A stretch of 64,000 bases of DNA from Legionella_C dresdenensis (GTDB lineage Bacteria; Pseudomonadota; Gammaproteobacteria; Legionellales; Legionellaceae). The position numbers were made by a program, and so were the translations under genes. Shown piece by piece: positions 42,296 through 52,160 of this stretch; the first letter of the stretch is position 1; every line of letters begins with the position of its first letter. The notes beneath the pieces are model-generated. The model was given only the letters and a program-made list of their open reading frames with translations. It did not search any database and was not told the origin of the DNA. The stretch lies in the NCBI RefSeq assembly GCF_042649825.1, contig NZ_JBHSAB010000001.1, positions 62,001 to 126,000 of the forward strand, written 5' to 3'.

Positions 42296-42442
42296 ACAAC
42301 AATTATTCACAAGCCAAATTGTGCTGTTTGCTGCTATAACGCATTTTTTATGCTCAGCAAATCACTTTAAAGCCCGATTATAGTGCACTATCGTTATTTT
42401 TTGGCTATATTAAAGCTAGAAGTCTAAATTATTAATGGAATT

Positions 42443-44164
42443 ATGGCACTCATAGCAGAAGAACAACGCTTGCAGGGGATCGCGCAATTAATGGTGCATG
42501 AGAATCTCCTGGATAAGGCAAAAGCACTTGAGTATCAGTCGCTTGCTCAGGCAAACAAGCAAACTTTGCTGCAATATCTGGTTGCAAACAATATTTTGCA
42601 GGCTGAAAAAATTGCATTAATTATTGCCCAGAATTTTGGCGTTCCACTTATTGACCTTGATGCCATTGATCAGGACATAATGCCGACCTCGCTGGTAAAT
42701 GAAAAACTAATCAGCAGACATTGTATTGTTCCTTTATATACCCGCGGCAACCATCTCTATCTGGCGACAGACGATCCCAGTAAACAGACTTCACTTAAAG
42801 AAATCCAGTTTCATACTGGACTGCACACGAACGCAGTTGTCGTCGAAGCGGACAAGCTGGCTCGCTTGATTGACAAGTTGCTCCATGACAGGGATTCACA
42901 GGGATTAAGCGAATATATTGAAGACTCAAGCGGACTGGAAGGTCTGGAAATAAGCAGTGAAGAGGATGAACCGGAAGCTGATAATACTGCAACCAATGAA
43001 GATGCGCCTGTTGTCAAATTTGTAAATAAAATTTTATTAGAAGCGATAAAAAAAGGCGTTTCGGATATTCACTTTGAGCCCTATGAACGCGAATACCGCA
43101 TTCGCTATCGTCTGGACGGCATTCTTACCGAAGTTGCAGCGCCGCCAGTCAGTCTTTCCTCCCGTATAACAGCGCGGATTAAGATTATGTCTAACCTCGA
43201 TATCTCTGAACGGCGTATCCCGCAAGACGGCCGGTTCAAAATGAAACTATCCCGCGCCAGGGCTATTGATTTCAGGGTAAGCACCTGCCCGACTGTCGGC
43301 GGTGAAAAAGTGGTCATGCGTATTCTTGATCCTGGCTCAACCAAACTGGGAATTGAAGCGCTAGGCTTTAGCGATTTTCAGCGCGACCACTTTTTACGAT
43401 GCATCCAGAAACCCCAAGGTATGATCCTGGTTACGGGGCCGACAGGAAGCGGTAAAACGGTTTCGTTGTATACTGCACTGAATATTTTAAATACTATTGA
43501 AAATAATATTTCTACGGCAGAGGACCCGGTTGAAATCAAGGTGCCGGGCATTAATCAGGTGAATATTAATCCTAAAGCAGGTTTAACATTCTCTGAGGTC
43601 TTACGCTCTTTCCTGCGTCAAGACCCTGACATTATCATGGTGGGCGAGATCCGGGATTTGGAAACCGCTGAAATTGCGATCAAGGCCGCGCAAACCGGAC
43701 ATTTGGTATTATCAACCCTGCATACTAACAGCGCCGCCGAAACATTAACCCGGTTGGTCAATATGGGGGTTCCCTCTTTCAATATCGCCAGTTCAGTAAG
43801 CCTGATTATCGCACAACGTCTGGCCAGACGGCTGTGCGAGCATTGCAAAATTATCCGTGATGATATTACCCCGCAAAGCATGGTTGAACTGGGTTTTTCC
43901 GAGGAAGAAGCCAAAACAGTCAAACCGTACAGTGCTGTTGGCTGCAGCAATTGCACCAATGGTTATCGGGGGCGTATTGGTTTATTTGAAGTACTGCCCA
44001 TGTCAAAAGCTATTGGCCAGCTCATTATGTCCGGCGGTAATTCAATTGATATTTTAAAGCAGGGGCAAGCCGATGGCATGTTGACAATTTATCAGTCCGG
44101 GCTGGTTAAAATCAGGGAAGGTGTTACTACAATTGAGGAGGTCAACCGGGTAACGGTTGATTAA
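42443..44164 (+). CDS. pilB: Type IV pilus assembly ATPase PilB
   Basis: 573 residues, cytoplasmic hexameric ATPase that extends type IV pili. N-terminal MshEN-like domain (about 10-150), then the secretion ATPase core: Walker A GPTGSGKTVS, Asp box, Walker B DIIMVGEIRD and His box LSTLHTN. The C-terminal zinc site (CEHCK...CSNC) is intact. GGAAT precedes the ATG weakly. pilC follows after five bases. Confidence 0.96.
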   Translation: MALIAEEQRLQGIAQLMVHENLLDKAKALEYQSLAQANKQTLLQYLVANNILQAEKIALIIAQNFGVPLIDLDAIDQDIMPTSLVNEKLISRHCIVPLYTRGNHLYLATDDPSKQTSLKEIQFHTGLHTNAVVVEADKLARLIDKLLHDRDSQGLSEYIEDSSGLEGLEISSEEDEPEADNTATNEDAPVVKFVNKILLEAIKKGVSDIHFEPYEREYRIRYRLDGILTEVAAPPVSLSSRITARIKIMSNLDISERRIPQDGRFKMKLSRARAIDFRVSTCPTVGGEKVVMRILDPGSTKLGIEALGFSDFQRDHFLRCIQKPQGMILVTGPTGSGKTVSLYTALNILNTIENNISTAEDPVEIKVPGINQVNINPKAGLTFSEVLRSFLRQDPDIIMVGEIRDLETAEIAIKAAQTGHLVLSTLHTNSAAETLTRLVNMGVPSFNIASSVSLIIAQRLARRLCEHCKIIRDDITPQSMVELGFSEEEAKTVKPYSAVGCSNCTNGYRGRIGLFEVLPMSKAIGQLIMSGGNSIDILKQGQADGMLTIYQSGLVKIREGVTTIEEVNRVTVD

Positions 44165-44169
44165 TTGTT

Positions 44170-45402
44170 ATGGAAAAAACCGGCAGCAATACAAATAAAG
44201 AAATTGTCAGCTACCAATGGGAAGGCGTTAATCGCGCCGGTGAAAAGGTTAATGGCATTATTGAATCCAAAAGCATTGCGATTGCAAAGGCAGATTTGCG
44301 TAAGCAAGGTATCTTAATCAAAAAAGTAGTAAAAAAGCGTAAGCCCTTTTTTGATAAAAAAAATAAAAAGATCAAGCAGGCTGATATTACCGTATTCAGC
44401 CGCCAGATGGCGACCATGATTCAGGCAGGTATTCCGTTGATTCAATCTTTTGACATTGTCAGCAAAGGCCAAAGCAATCAACGGATGAAAAACCTTATCG
44501 ACGCCATAAAAAAAGACGTTGAAACCGGTTTGACTCTGGCTGAAGCATTGCACAAACATCCTGCTTATTTTAACGAATTGTTTTGTAATCTGGTTGATGC
44601 CGGTGAAAAGTCGGGATCGTTAGAGATTATGCTGGATAAAGTGGCGACTTATAAAGAAAAAATGGAAACGATTAAGAAAAAGATTAAAAAAGCGCTGACC
44701 TATCCAATGGCTGTTTTAGTAGTTGCCTTTATTGTGACTGCTGCCCTGCTGATTTTCGTCGTTCCGCAGTTTGAATCGCTGTTCAAAGGCTTTGGTGCGG
44801 ATTTACCTGCCCTGACACGTGGAGTTGTGCGCTTATCCGAGATTTTTCAGTCCTGGTGGTATATCATTTTTGGTACGCTGGGCGCTGCAATCTATGCATT
44901 TATTTATGCCAAAAGCCATTCGCCTGAATTTGCTCAAAATATCGATCGCTTGTTATTGAAATTTCCAATTGTAGGCAGCATCCTTGAAAAAGCGGCCATT
45001 GCCCGGTTTTCCCGAACCTTGTCGATTACCTTCGCTGCCGGGATGCCATTGGTAGAAGCCTTGAAGTCAGTATCAGGCGCAACCGGTAATATTTTATATG
45101 CCAAGGCAACCAATAAAATCCGAGAGGAAGTCTCAACCGGCCAGCAAATGCAAGTTGCAATGGAAAACACTCATCTATTCCCTAATATGGTGGTACAAAT
45201 GGTTGCTATCGGCGAAGAGTCCGGCGCTTTAGAGCAAATGCTCTCCAAGGTTGCTGACTTTTATGAAGAAGAGGTCGACAATGCCGTTGATTCATTAAGT
45301 AGTTTGCTGGAGCCGTTAATTATGTCAATATTGGGTATTCTGGTAGGTGGCCTGGTTGTTGCAATGTACTTGCCCATCTTTAAACTCGGTTCTGTGGTAT
45401 AG
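44170..45402 (+). CDS. pilC: Type IV pilus inner-membrane platform protein PilC
   Basis: 410 residues. Two repeated GspF domains (about 70-195 and 275-395) and three membrane helices (near 175, 225 and 385). Motifs: FSRQMATMIQAGIPLIQSFD, EKSGSLEIMLDKVA and GEESGALEQMLSKVADFYEEEV. It anchors PilB and the pilus base in the inner membrane. Between pilB (five-base gap) and pilD (seven-base gap). Confidence 0.96.
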   Translation: MEKTGSNTNKEIVSYQWEGVNRAGEKVNGIIESKSIAIAKADLRKQGILIKKVVKKRKPFFDKKNKKIKQADITVFSRQMATMIQAGIPLIQSFDIVSKGQSNQRMKNLIDAIKKDVETGLTLAEALHKHPAYFNELFCNLVDAGEKSGSLEIMLDKVATYKEKMETIKKKIKKALTYPMAVLVVAFIVTAALLIFVVPQFESLFKGFGADLPALTRGVVRLSEIFQSWWYIIFGTLGAAIYAFIYAKSHSPEFAQNIDRLLLKFPIVGSILEKAAIARFSRTLSITFAAGMPLVEALKSVSGATGNILYAKATNKIREEVSTGQQMQVAMENTHLFPNMVVQMVAIGEESGALEQMLSKVADFYEEEVDNAVDSLSSLLEPLIMSILGILVGGLVVAMYLPIFKLGSVV

Positions 45403-45409
45403 GCAAATA

Positions 45410-46273
45410 ATGGATACACAATTATTGGAAATGAATTCCACTCTGCTTTATTGTCTGGTCGCTGTTTTTTCGTTAACTATAGGCAGTTTGCTCAATGTGG
45501 TGATTTATCGCCTGCCGCAAATGCTGAAAAATGAATGGGTTAATGAATGCCGCAGCCTTTCCGGCCTGCCTGCCGTTGACATTAAACCCGTTAATTTATT
45601 CTTCCCACGCTCCTTTTGCCCCCAATGCAATACTCAGATAAAAGCTATCCATAATATACCTGTTTTAAGTTATCTGTTTTTACGCGGCAAATGCGCAAAC
45701 TGTCAACAACCGGTTTCTATGCGCTATCCACTGGTTGAGTTGCTGACCTGCCTGTTAAGCACTTTTGCAGCCTGGCATTTCGGCTTTAATTTAACGCTGG
45801 TATACGCACTGTTATTTATCTGGCTCACTATTCCTATGCTGTTTATTGATCTCGATGAGCAACTCTTGCCTGATTGTCTGACGTTGGGATTATTGTGGCT
45901 GGGTTTGATTGCGAACACACAATCGCTATTTACAACGCTGCCAAATGCCGTAATCAGTGCTGCAATCGCTTATCTTGCCCTTTGGTTTTTTATTAAGCTT
46001 TACTATTTGCTAACTGGAAAAATCGGCATGGGTAATGGCGATTTCAAATTATTTGCTGCTTTTGGCGCCTGGTTCGGCTGGACACAACTGCCGTTAATAC
46101 TGCTGTTGTCATCGATAACAGGGGCAATTGGCGGTTTAATGTATTTAAAACTGAGCGCCAAATCCAATGATACCCCTATCGCTTTCGGGCCTTTTCTTTG
46201 CGTCAGCGGGTTGATTGCTCTATTCTGGGGTAAAGCTATTATTAACGCTTATCTGCATTTTGCAGGGCTGTAG
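45410..46273 (+). CDS. pilD: Prepilin leader peptidase/N-methyltransferase
   Basis: 287 residues. Cuts type IV prepilins and type II pseudopilins and methylates the new N-terminus. The cytoplasmic zinc loop has two CxxC pairs (CPQCNTQ, CANCQQ). The two catalytic aspartates sit in FIDLDEQLLPD and GMGNGDFKLF. About eight membrane helices. The ATG at 45410 avoids overlapping pilC. The TAG stop is donated by a family A repeat that begins one base earlier. Also needed for type II secretion, which the GH18 enzyme may use. Confidence 0.96.
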   Translation: MDTQLLEMNSTLLYCLVAVFSLTIGSLLNVVIYRLPQMLKNEWVNECRSLSGLPAVDIKPVNLFFPRSFCPQCNTQIKAIHNIPVLSYLFLRGKCANCQQPVSMRYPLVELLTCLLSTFAAWHFGFNLTLVYALLFIWLTIPMLFIDLDEQLLPDCLTLGLLWLGLIANTQSLFTTLPNAVISAAIAYLALWFFIKLYYLLTGKIGMGNGDFKLFAAFGAWFGWTQLPLILLLSSITGAIGGLMYLKLSAKSNDTPIAFGPFLCVSGLIALFWGKAIINAYLHFAGL

Positions 46274-46297
46274 GTTGGGTCGTTTGACCCAACCTAC
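46270..46297. repeat. Family A palindromic repeat providing the pilD stop
   Basis: GTAGGTTGGGTCG then TTTGACCCAACCTAC, an almost perfect hairpin. The first TAG is the pilD stop codon. It lies between convergent genes and may act as a terminator. Confidence 0.7.
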
Positions 46298-46307
46298 ATG
46301 TACACTC

Positions 46308-48485
46308 TTAATACGGTTGAGAAACACCTGTAATCGTTAATGCACCGGTTAAGTCAGCTACTAAAAATCTGAATGCAGCATAATCCGCATTACCCGGTAC
46401 CGCATCGAATGTCAAAGTCAATGGCGCTGTGATGATGGTATCCGTTCTATACAAATTCCATCCGCCATTGTCTGCATAAGTCTTGACATAAAACTGGTCG
46501 CCATCCGCGATATCCACTACCTTGCCGACTGTATTCGCACTTCCAGCTTTTTCCTGGAATCCTGCGATTTCATATTCGTTGTTACTGTTACGAATAATAC
46601 TCAGATAACCTTCTCCAGCAGTAAGAGATGTTACAGGTACCAGAAAGGTATTTTCATCAGGAACTGAAGGATCGGTATCGTTTGGGATAAATAATACCGG
46701 AACCCCGTTTAATTGCGGCCAGTTATTCACTGTTGCTGGTCCGTTAGTGAACGTGATTGTTCCAGCAATGCCTGTGCTATTGGGGTTCTGAATCGTTCGG
46801 TAACAAGGAACAGGTCCCAGGTTATTGTCATTGCTGTCATAAACATCTGTGCAGGTATCACTGCCTACTGCCGCATAGATCTCATCATAATCATTAGTCA
46901 CATCAACGGAATAAGTATCAATATTATCATAGGTAAAATTATTCAGTTGCGCGATCAGGCTTGCAGAATTGGCTGTATAAAAACCAGCATAAGCGCTCAC
47001 CAGATTGATATAAGCCTGAGAAAAAAACTGACTGCCATTTAATTGAGTAACTGTAGTATAACCAGGCGAATACTCGGCCATAATCGAGGGATAATACAGC
47101 GTTAAGCCATAAGATGCCTGACGATTAGGGCTATTCTGGACATATTTCACCGCATTAGTGACTGCGTCGGCCAGATTATTCGCCGCCAGAATCAGAGTCG
47201 GATCACCCGAAAAATAGGACGACTGGCTAATTGCTCTGGCAAACTCTACGATATCTACCAGGTCAAGGCTGTCGTTATCCCACACTGAAGTATAATAATC
47301 AGGCGCTCTGAAACGGCTTTTGGCAATTGCCAGCCAGTCTGCAGCTGTGTTACTGGCATAAGGCGCCAATGCGTTGGCGAAATTATCCACTGCGGTTATC
47401 AGGGCCGGCATTTCAGAAGCAGCCGTTACTGATAAGGTAGTTGAATCACCTGCATTTTGCTCGGTATAACCATTTACTATTTGTTCGCCGACAGCCAGTC
47501 CGTCAGAGCCTGGGTTGTTGTTAATATAAGCTAAAAACGTATTATATTGCCATCCGCCGCCCGGCTCTAAATCCTCAGAACCGATTAAATAATTGGTATA
47601 CTGATATAAACCGGAATACGTTTCTGCACTACCTAACAAACAGGCATCGAAACCAATAATCTCGAACTGCTTTCCAGTTGTGTTATATGCGCCTATTGTT
47701 GCTGCTGATAATTGATTAATAGGCGTTGCTTGCGGCGGTGGTACATTACGATCGCCTCCGAAACCACCATTAGGGCCGCCGCCATGATCCCAATAAATAA
47801 CCGCATAATGATTTGCCGGAAAAGTTGTGACCCCCCACTCCAGAAAATCCTGAATAGTACTGGTTGCCGCCATACTAACACTACCCAGATCCGTGATGAG
47901 TTGCATTGATCCCGGTAAAACCAGTTTACGTTGAACGGTTAACCAGCCTGGCTTCTGGGCGCCGCCGGTTTCCAACACAATATTCAGATTTTTTGAAGAA
48001 CCCACTTGCAACATCTGGTTAATATTGTCTGTTGCCAGATTATTATTCGATTCAAGATCAGAACCCACCATATAGACCAGGACAGTATAATCGGCAATTG
48101 TTGAGGCAATTGTCAACGGACTGGTTAAAGGCGCCCGTGATTTGTAATCGATTTTCAAATAACGATTATATTGACCGGCAACTGTGCTTTGTAAGCTGAC
48201 AGAGATGCCGCATGATGCATTAGGAGCAAGTACCTGGCCGCAAGTCGTTGACAATAACGACGCATCTGCCGGCAGATTATCGCCATTATTTACAATGCTG
48301 ATAGTTAATGGAAAAGTTACATTACGGGTATTGTTACGAATAACATATGACAGGTTTTGTTGTTGTCCAATAGCCATATCAGTAGCGACAGGCTGTACAG
48401 TGAAGGAAAGGGGTAATACGGCAGCCCAGAGAAATTTGGATAAAAGACATAAAACAAAAACGTACAGCGAATTCGATTTACGCAT
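46308..48485 (-). CDS. Secreted clostripain-like (C11) cysteine peptidase
   Basis: About 725 residues. Signal peptide (about 1-22), an Ig-like domain with two cysteines (about 23-135), then a clostripain fold: YTVLVYMVGSDLE, catalytic His in AVIYWDHGGGP, catalytic Cys in IIGFDACLLGSAE. A beta-rich C-terminal region follows (about 500-725). C11 peptidases cut after Arg or Lys. The Ig-like domain resembles that of the GH18 protein at 15186, so both may use the same export route. The ATG at 48485 has AAGG upstream; longer starts run into a family A repeat. Confidence 0.87.
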   Translation of the reverse strand: MRKSNSLYVFVLCLLSKFLWAAVLPLSFTVQPVATDMAIGQQQNLSYVIRNNTRNVTFPLTISIVNNGDNLPADASLLSTTCGQVLAPNASCGISVSLQSTVAGQYNRYLKIDYKSRAPLTSPLTIASTIADYTVLVYMVGSDLESNNNLATDNINQMLQVGSSKNLNIVLETGGAQKPGWLTVQRKLVLPGSMQLITDLGSVSMAATSTIQDFLEWGVTTFPANHYAVIYWDHGGGPNGGFGGDRNVPPPQATPINQLSAATIGAYNTTGKQFEIIGFDACLLGSAETYSGLYQYTNYLIGSEDLEPGGGWQYNTFLAYINNNPGSDGLAVGEQIVNGYTEQNAGDSTTLSVTAASEMPALITAVDNFANALAPYASNTAADWLAIAKSRFRAPDYYTSVWDNDSLDLVDIVEFARAISQSSYFSGDPTLILAANNLADAVTNAVKYVQNSPNRQASYGLTLYYPSIMAEYSPGYTTVTQLNGSQFFSQAYINLVSAYAGFYTANSASLIAQLNNFTYDNIDTYSVDVTNDYDEIYAAVGSDTCTDVYDSNDNNLGPVPCYRTIQNPNSTGIAGTITFTNGPATVNNWPQLNGVPVLFIPNDTDPSVPDENTFLVPVTSLTAGEGYLSIIRNSNNEYEIAGFQEKAGSANTVGKVVDIADGDQFYVKTYADNGGWNLYRTDTIITAPLTLTFDAVPGNADYAAFRFLVADLTGALTITGVSQPY

Positions 48486-48512
48486 GTTTCTGACCTTGTT
48501 TTTATTATTTTT

Positions 48513-48591
48513 TGTAGGTTGGGTCGTTTTGACCCAACAGCAGTGTCTAATGAAAGATTGTAATTGTTGGGTCAAACGACCCAACCTACAG
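48513..48591. repeat. Family A facing pair (MITE-like, 79 bp)
   Basis: TGTAGGTTGGGTCG...CCCAACA (48513-48539) and TGTTGGGTCAAACG...CCAACCTACA (48565-48591) are inverted copies separated by 25 bases. The best complete example in the window. It separates the C11 peptidase and thiolase genes. Confidence 0.75.
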
Positions 48592-48595
48592 GATG

Positions 48596-49780
48596 CTACA
48601 ATGCCTCAAAAATAGCTGCGGCGCCCATTCCAGTACCAATACACATGGTTACCATACCATAACGGCCTTTAGTACGGCGCAGGCCATGTAACAAAGTAGC
48701 CGTTCTGATAGTGCCGGTTGCGCCTAATGGATGTCCGAGAGCAATTGCACCGCCGAGTGGGTTGACCTTCTCTTTTGGCAGATTCAGTGTTTTAATCACT
48801 GCTAGCGCCTGAGCTGCAAAAGCTTCATTCAGCTCGATCCAGTCCAGTTGCTCCATAGTAATGCCTGCCTGTTTCAACGCAAGCGGGATAGCGTTGATTG
48901 GGCCTATACCCATGACTTCAGGCGCAACCCCGGCAACTGCATACCCTAACAGGCGTCCCATAGGCTGCAAATCAAACTCTTTAAGCCCTTGCTCAGTCGC
49001 CAATAACGCTATTCCTGCACCATCACTGGTCTGTGAACTGTTACCTGCTGTTACCGTGCCTTTGAGAGAAAAAACCGGCTTTAATTTTGCAATTACGTCA
49101 TAAGAGGTATCTCCACGCGGGCCTTCATCCTTGGAAATTAAACGCTTGCTGGTTATTAATTTATCTGTCACCAGATCAGGGCGGCGCTCGATAATTTCAA
49201 TCGGCGTAATTTCAGCATCGAAATCACCGCGAGCCTGTGCTGCGACTGCTTTGGCATGGCTTTCAGCAGCAAATTCATCTTGCTGTTCACGTGTAATATC
49301 CCACTGTCTGGCGACATTTTCAGCCGTGATTCCCATACCATAGGCAATTGCGACATGCTCGTTATCAAAATACGCTGGATTGGCAGTATATTTATTGCCG
49401 CCGAGCGGTACTTTGGACATGCTTTCAACACCGCCAGCCAAAGCCAGTTTCATCCCATCCTGCACCATAGAAGCGGCAGCAGTGGCAATACTTTGTACGC
49501 CTGATGAACAAAAGCGGTTAATGGTCATTGCAGGAACTGATTGCGGCATGCCTGCGAGTAACGAGGCAATTCTGGCCACATTCATGCCCTGCTCGGCCTC
49601 CGGCATGGCGCATCCAACCACAACATCGCCTATAGCTTGCCAGTCAACAGTTGAATTACGCTGAATAAGCGTCCTTATCGTATGAGCCAATAGATCATCC
49701 GGCAACGTGTTTTTAAATACACCGCGCGGCGCTTTGCCAACAGGGGTGCGCAATACGTCAACCACATAAATATTAGTCAT
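48596..49780 (-). CDS. fadA: Acetyl-CoA C-acyltransferase (thiolase)
   Basis: 394 residues. Thiolase that splits 3-ketoacyl-CoA into acetyl-CoA and a shorter acyl-CoA. Catalytic Cys in NRFCSSGVQ, His in ALGHPLGATGT and second Cys in MCIGTGMG are present. It starts 14 bases after the FadN-like gene. Last gene of a four-gene minus-strand operon (54778 to 48596). Confidence 0.95.
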   Translation of the reverse strand: MTNIYVVDVLRTPVGKAPRGVFKNTLPDDLLAHTIRTLIQRNSTVDWQAIGDVVVGCAMPEAEQGMNVARIASLLAGMPQSVPAMTINRFCSSGVQSIATAAASMVQDGMKLALAGGVESMSKVPLGGNKYTANPAYFDNEHVAIAYGMGITAENVARQWDITREQQDEFAAESHAKAVAAQARGDFDAEITPIEIIERRPDLVTDKLITSKRLISKDEGPRGDTSYDVIAKLKPVFSLKGTVTAGNSSQTSDGAGIALLATEQGLKEFDLQPMGRLLGYAVAGVAPEVMGIGPINAIPLALKQAGITMEQLDWIELNEAFAAQALAVIKTLNLPKEKVNPLGGAIALGHPLGATGTIRTATLLHGLRRTKGRYGMVTMCIGTGMGAAAIFEAL

Positions 49781-49794
49781 GAGTGTTCTCCCTG

Positions 49795-52146
49795 TTAATT
49801 GCGTAACGGTTTACCAGTTTCTAACAAACTGGCAATCCTGGCCTGAGTTAATGGGGTTGCTGCAAGCGTCATAAACGCTTCTTTTTCCAGTGCCAGCAAC
49901 CAGTTTTCATCAACCAGCTCGCCTTGATACACATCACCGCCGCACATGACATTTGCCAATTGATTAGCCAGGAAATAATCGTGTTGTGAAATAAAACCGC
50001 CTTCCAGCCAGTTAACCAATCCAGCCTGAAATCTGGCATGACCTTCTCGACCAGCAACTTTAAAGCGCTGATTTTTCAGAGGCGCCTGGAAATTAGCCGC
50101 ATTCATTGCTTTGATTTTTGCCAATGCCGCATACAGTACTTCATTCGCATTCATCACCCAATAATCAGTGCTGCGCAGAAATCGGCGCTGTTGCGCTTCC
50201 GGCGCGCTACCGGCTACAGTTGCCGTTGCAACCTGTTGGAAGCAAGGTTGCAGGAAAGCCATTAAATCGGCATCGCCAGCGCTATCTGCTGCCCTTAATG
50301 CCATTTCTTTACAACCGCCGCCAGCTGGAATAAGACCAACACCCGCCTCAACCAGTCCGGGATACGATTCAAAAGCGGCTACAACCGCATTACAATGCAT
50401 CATCAACTCACAACCACCGCCCAACGCTCTGCCGCGTAATGCTGCGACTGTCGGGATCGCTGCATATTTCAGCTGTAAGGCAGCCTGTTGGAACTGAGCA
50501 ATCATCTGCTCCAGGGCAGCCATTTTATTCGCCTGAATCAGCCCGGCTACACCGCGTAAATCGGCGCCTGAACTAAAATTTCCGGCATCATGCTGGTAAA
50601 TTACCAATCCCTGACATTGACGTTCAGCAACGCTGATTGCTTCTTGCAGGCCGTCAAGTACGCTTTGACCAATGGTATTGGATTTGCTCTTCAGCGAAAG
50701 AACGGCAATATCATCTTTGAACGCGTTCATTACTACGCCTTCATTTTCATAAACGACTTTTTTACCGTTAGCCAGAGCTTGATACTGGCGCTGATACACT
50801 GGCAATTTGCTTGGCGGTACCATGCGTTTTGCAGTAGGTGAAAAAGCGCCATCTTCACTGTAAAAATTCACTGAACCAGTCAGCCAGCCGGGTAAATTTG
50901 CAGTTACAATTGTCTGGTTAGCCGCGATTGCCTTCTGGATAGTTTCCAGCATGGATTGAACGCCAACCTGCTGCCATGTTTCAAATGGCCCTTGCCGCCA
51001 GCCGAAGCCCCATTGCATAGCCTGATCCACATCACGTACGGTGTCAGCAATTTCAGCCAGATGAAAAGCACAATAATGCATCAGATCACGATAGCAAGCC
51101 GCCAGGAATTTGGCTTGTCTGTCATTGGAGTTTTGCAATTCCTGCATGCGTTTTGCCGGATCTTTATTGTCAAAAATTGTTTTAACTTCAGCGCTGACTT
51201 TACCATCCGCAACACGATAGTTACCAGTTGCCAGATCATAGACTTCAATTGTCTTGCCTGCTTTGCGATAGATGCCTTGGCCGGTTTTCTGTCCCAAATG
51301 ACCAGCGTCAATCAAACCGTTAAGCCAGTCGGGTAGTTTATATAGACTATGCCAGGGATCACCTTTTAACTGTTCATCCATTGTATGGACAACGTGTTTC
51401 ATTGTATCCAGACCAACGACATCCATAGTTCTAAAGGTTGCAGATTTGGGTCTGCCCACTAATGGACCAGTCAAGGCATCAACTTCATCCAGTCCAATAC
51501 CCATTTCCTCGGCATGACGCAGAGTCACTAATAATGAAAAGACGCCAATTCGGTTGGCTATAAAGTTAGGTGTATCTTTTGCCCTGATAACCCCTTTACC
51601 CAATTTACTGGTCAACCAGCTCTCAAGGTTATCCAGCAATTCCGGTTTAGTTGTGGCAGCCGGTATCAATTCAGCCAGATACATATAACGGGGCGGATTA
51701 AAGAAATGAATGCCGCAAAACTGATCTTTCAGGCTTGCAGGCAATACGCTGCCCAGCGTGTTAATACTCAAGCCGGAGGTATTACTGGCTAAAATCGCTT
51801 TTTTGTTAATATGAGGCGCAATGCGCTTGTATAAATCTTCTTTCCAGTCCAGACGCTCGGCAATCGCTTCAATAATCAGGTCGCAATCAGCAAGCAAAGT
51901 AAGGTTATCCTGATAATTACAGGCCTGAATAAGCCCTGCGATTTGCGGTGTTGCTAATGGAGCAGGCTTTAGCTTGGTCAGGTTTGCAATCGCCTTGTCG
52001 ACCAGGGCATTGCTCTTGCCATCCTTACTTGCCAAATCAAATAACAAAGTTTCAATACCGGCATTGACGCAATGGGCAGCAATCTGCGCCCCCATTACTC
52101 CAGCGCCCAATACTGCCACTTTTTTAATAAAAAATGGTTCTTGCAT
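49795..52146 (-). CDS. 3-hydroxyacyl-CoA dehydrogenase/enoyl-CoA hydratase, FadN-like
   Basis: 783 residues. The dehydrogenase comes first (NAD site VLGAGVMGAQIAAHCVNAG at about 10-28; HFFNPPRYMYLAE) and the crotonase domain last (GNFSSGADL; ALGGGCELMMHC; catalytic Glu in YPGLVEAGVG). This order is that of FadN and differs from FadB/FadJ, where the hydratase is N-terminal. It catalyses hydration and oxidation in beta-oxidation. The gap to the aldehyde dehydrogenase gene is 14 bases. In this operon it could also handle crotonyl-CoA from lysine breakdown. Confidence 0.93.
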   Translation of the reverse strand: MQEPFFIKKVAVLGAGVMGAQIAAHCVNAGIETLLFDLASKDGKSNALVDKAIANLTKLKPAPLATPQIAGLIQACNYQDNLTLLADCDLIIEAIAERLDWKEDLYKRIAPHINKKAILASNTSGLSINTLGSVLPASLKDQFCGIHFFNPPRYMYLAELIPAATTKPELLDNLESWLTSKLGKGVIRAKDTPNFIANRIGVFSLLVTLRHAEEMGIGLDEVDALTGPLVGRPKSATFRTMDVVGLDTMKHVVHTMDEQLKGDPWHSLYKLPDWLNGLIDAGHLGQKTGQGIYRKAGKTIEVYDLATGNYRVADGKVSAEVKTIFDNKDPAKRMQELQNSNDRQAKFLAACYRDLMHYCAFHLAEIADTVRDVDQAMQWGFGWRQGPFETWQQVGVQSMLETIQKAIAANQTIVTANLPGWLTGSVNFYSEDGAFSPTAKRMVPPSKLPVYQRQYQALANGKKVVYENEGVVMNAFKDDIAVLSLKSKSNTIGQSVLDGLQEAISVAERQCQGLVIYQHDAGNFSSGADLRGVAGLIQANKMAALEQMIAQFQQAALQLKYAAIPTVAALRGRALGGGCELMMHCNAVVAAFESYPGLVEAGVGLIPAGGGCKEMALRAADSAGDADLMAFLQPCFQQVATATVAGSAPEAQQRRFLRSTDYWVMNANEVLYAALAKIKAMNAANFQAPLKNQRFKVAGREGHARFQAGLVNWLEGGFISQHDYFLANQLANVMCGGDVYQGELVDENWLLALEKEAFMTLAATPLTQARIASLLETGKPLRN

Positions 52147-52160
52147 GATTGCTTTCCTTA

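Noticed and set aside
42300..42442. FNR box at 42274 as activator of pilB
   Set aside because: No -10-like hexamer lies at the distance expected on the plus strand; the minus-strand promoter fits better.
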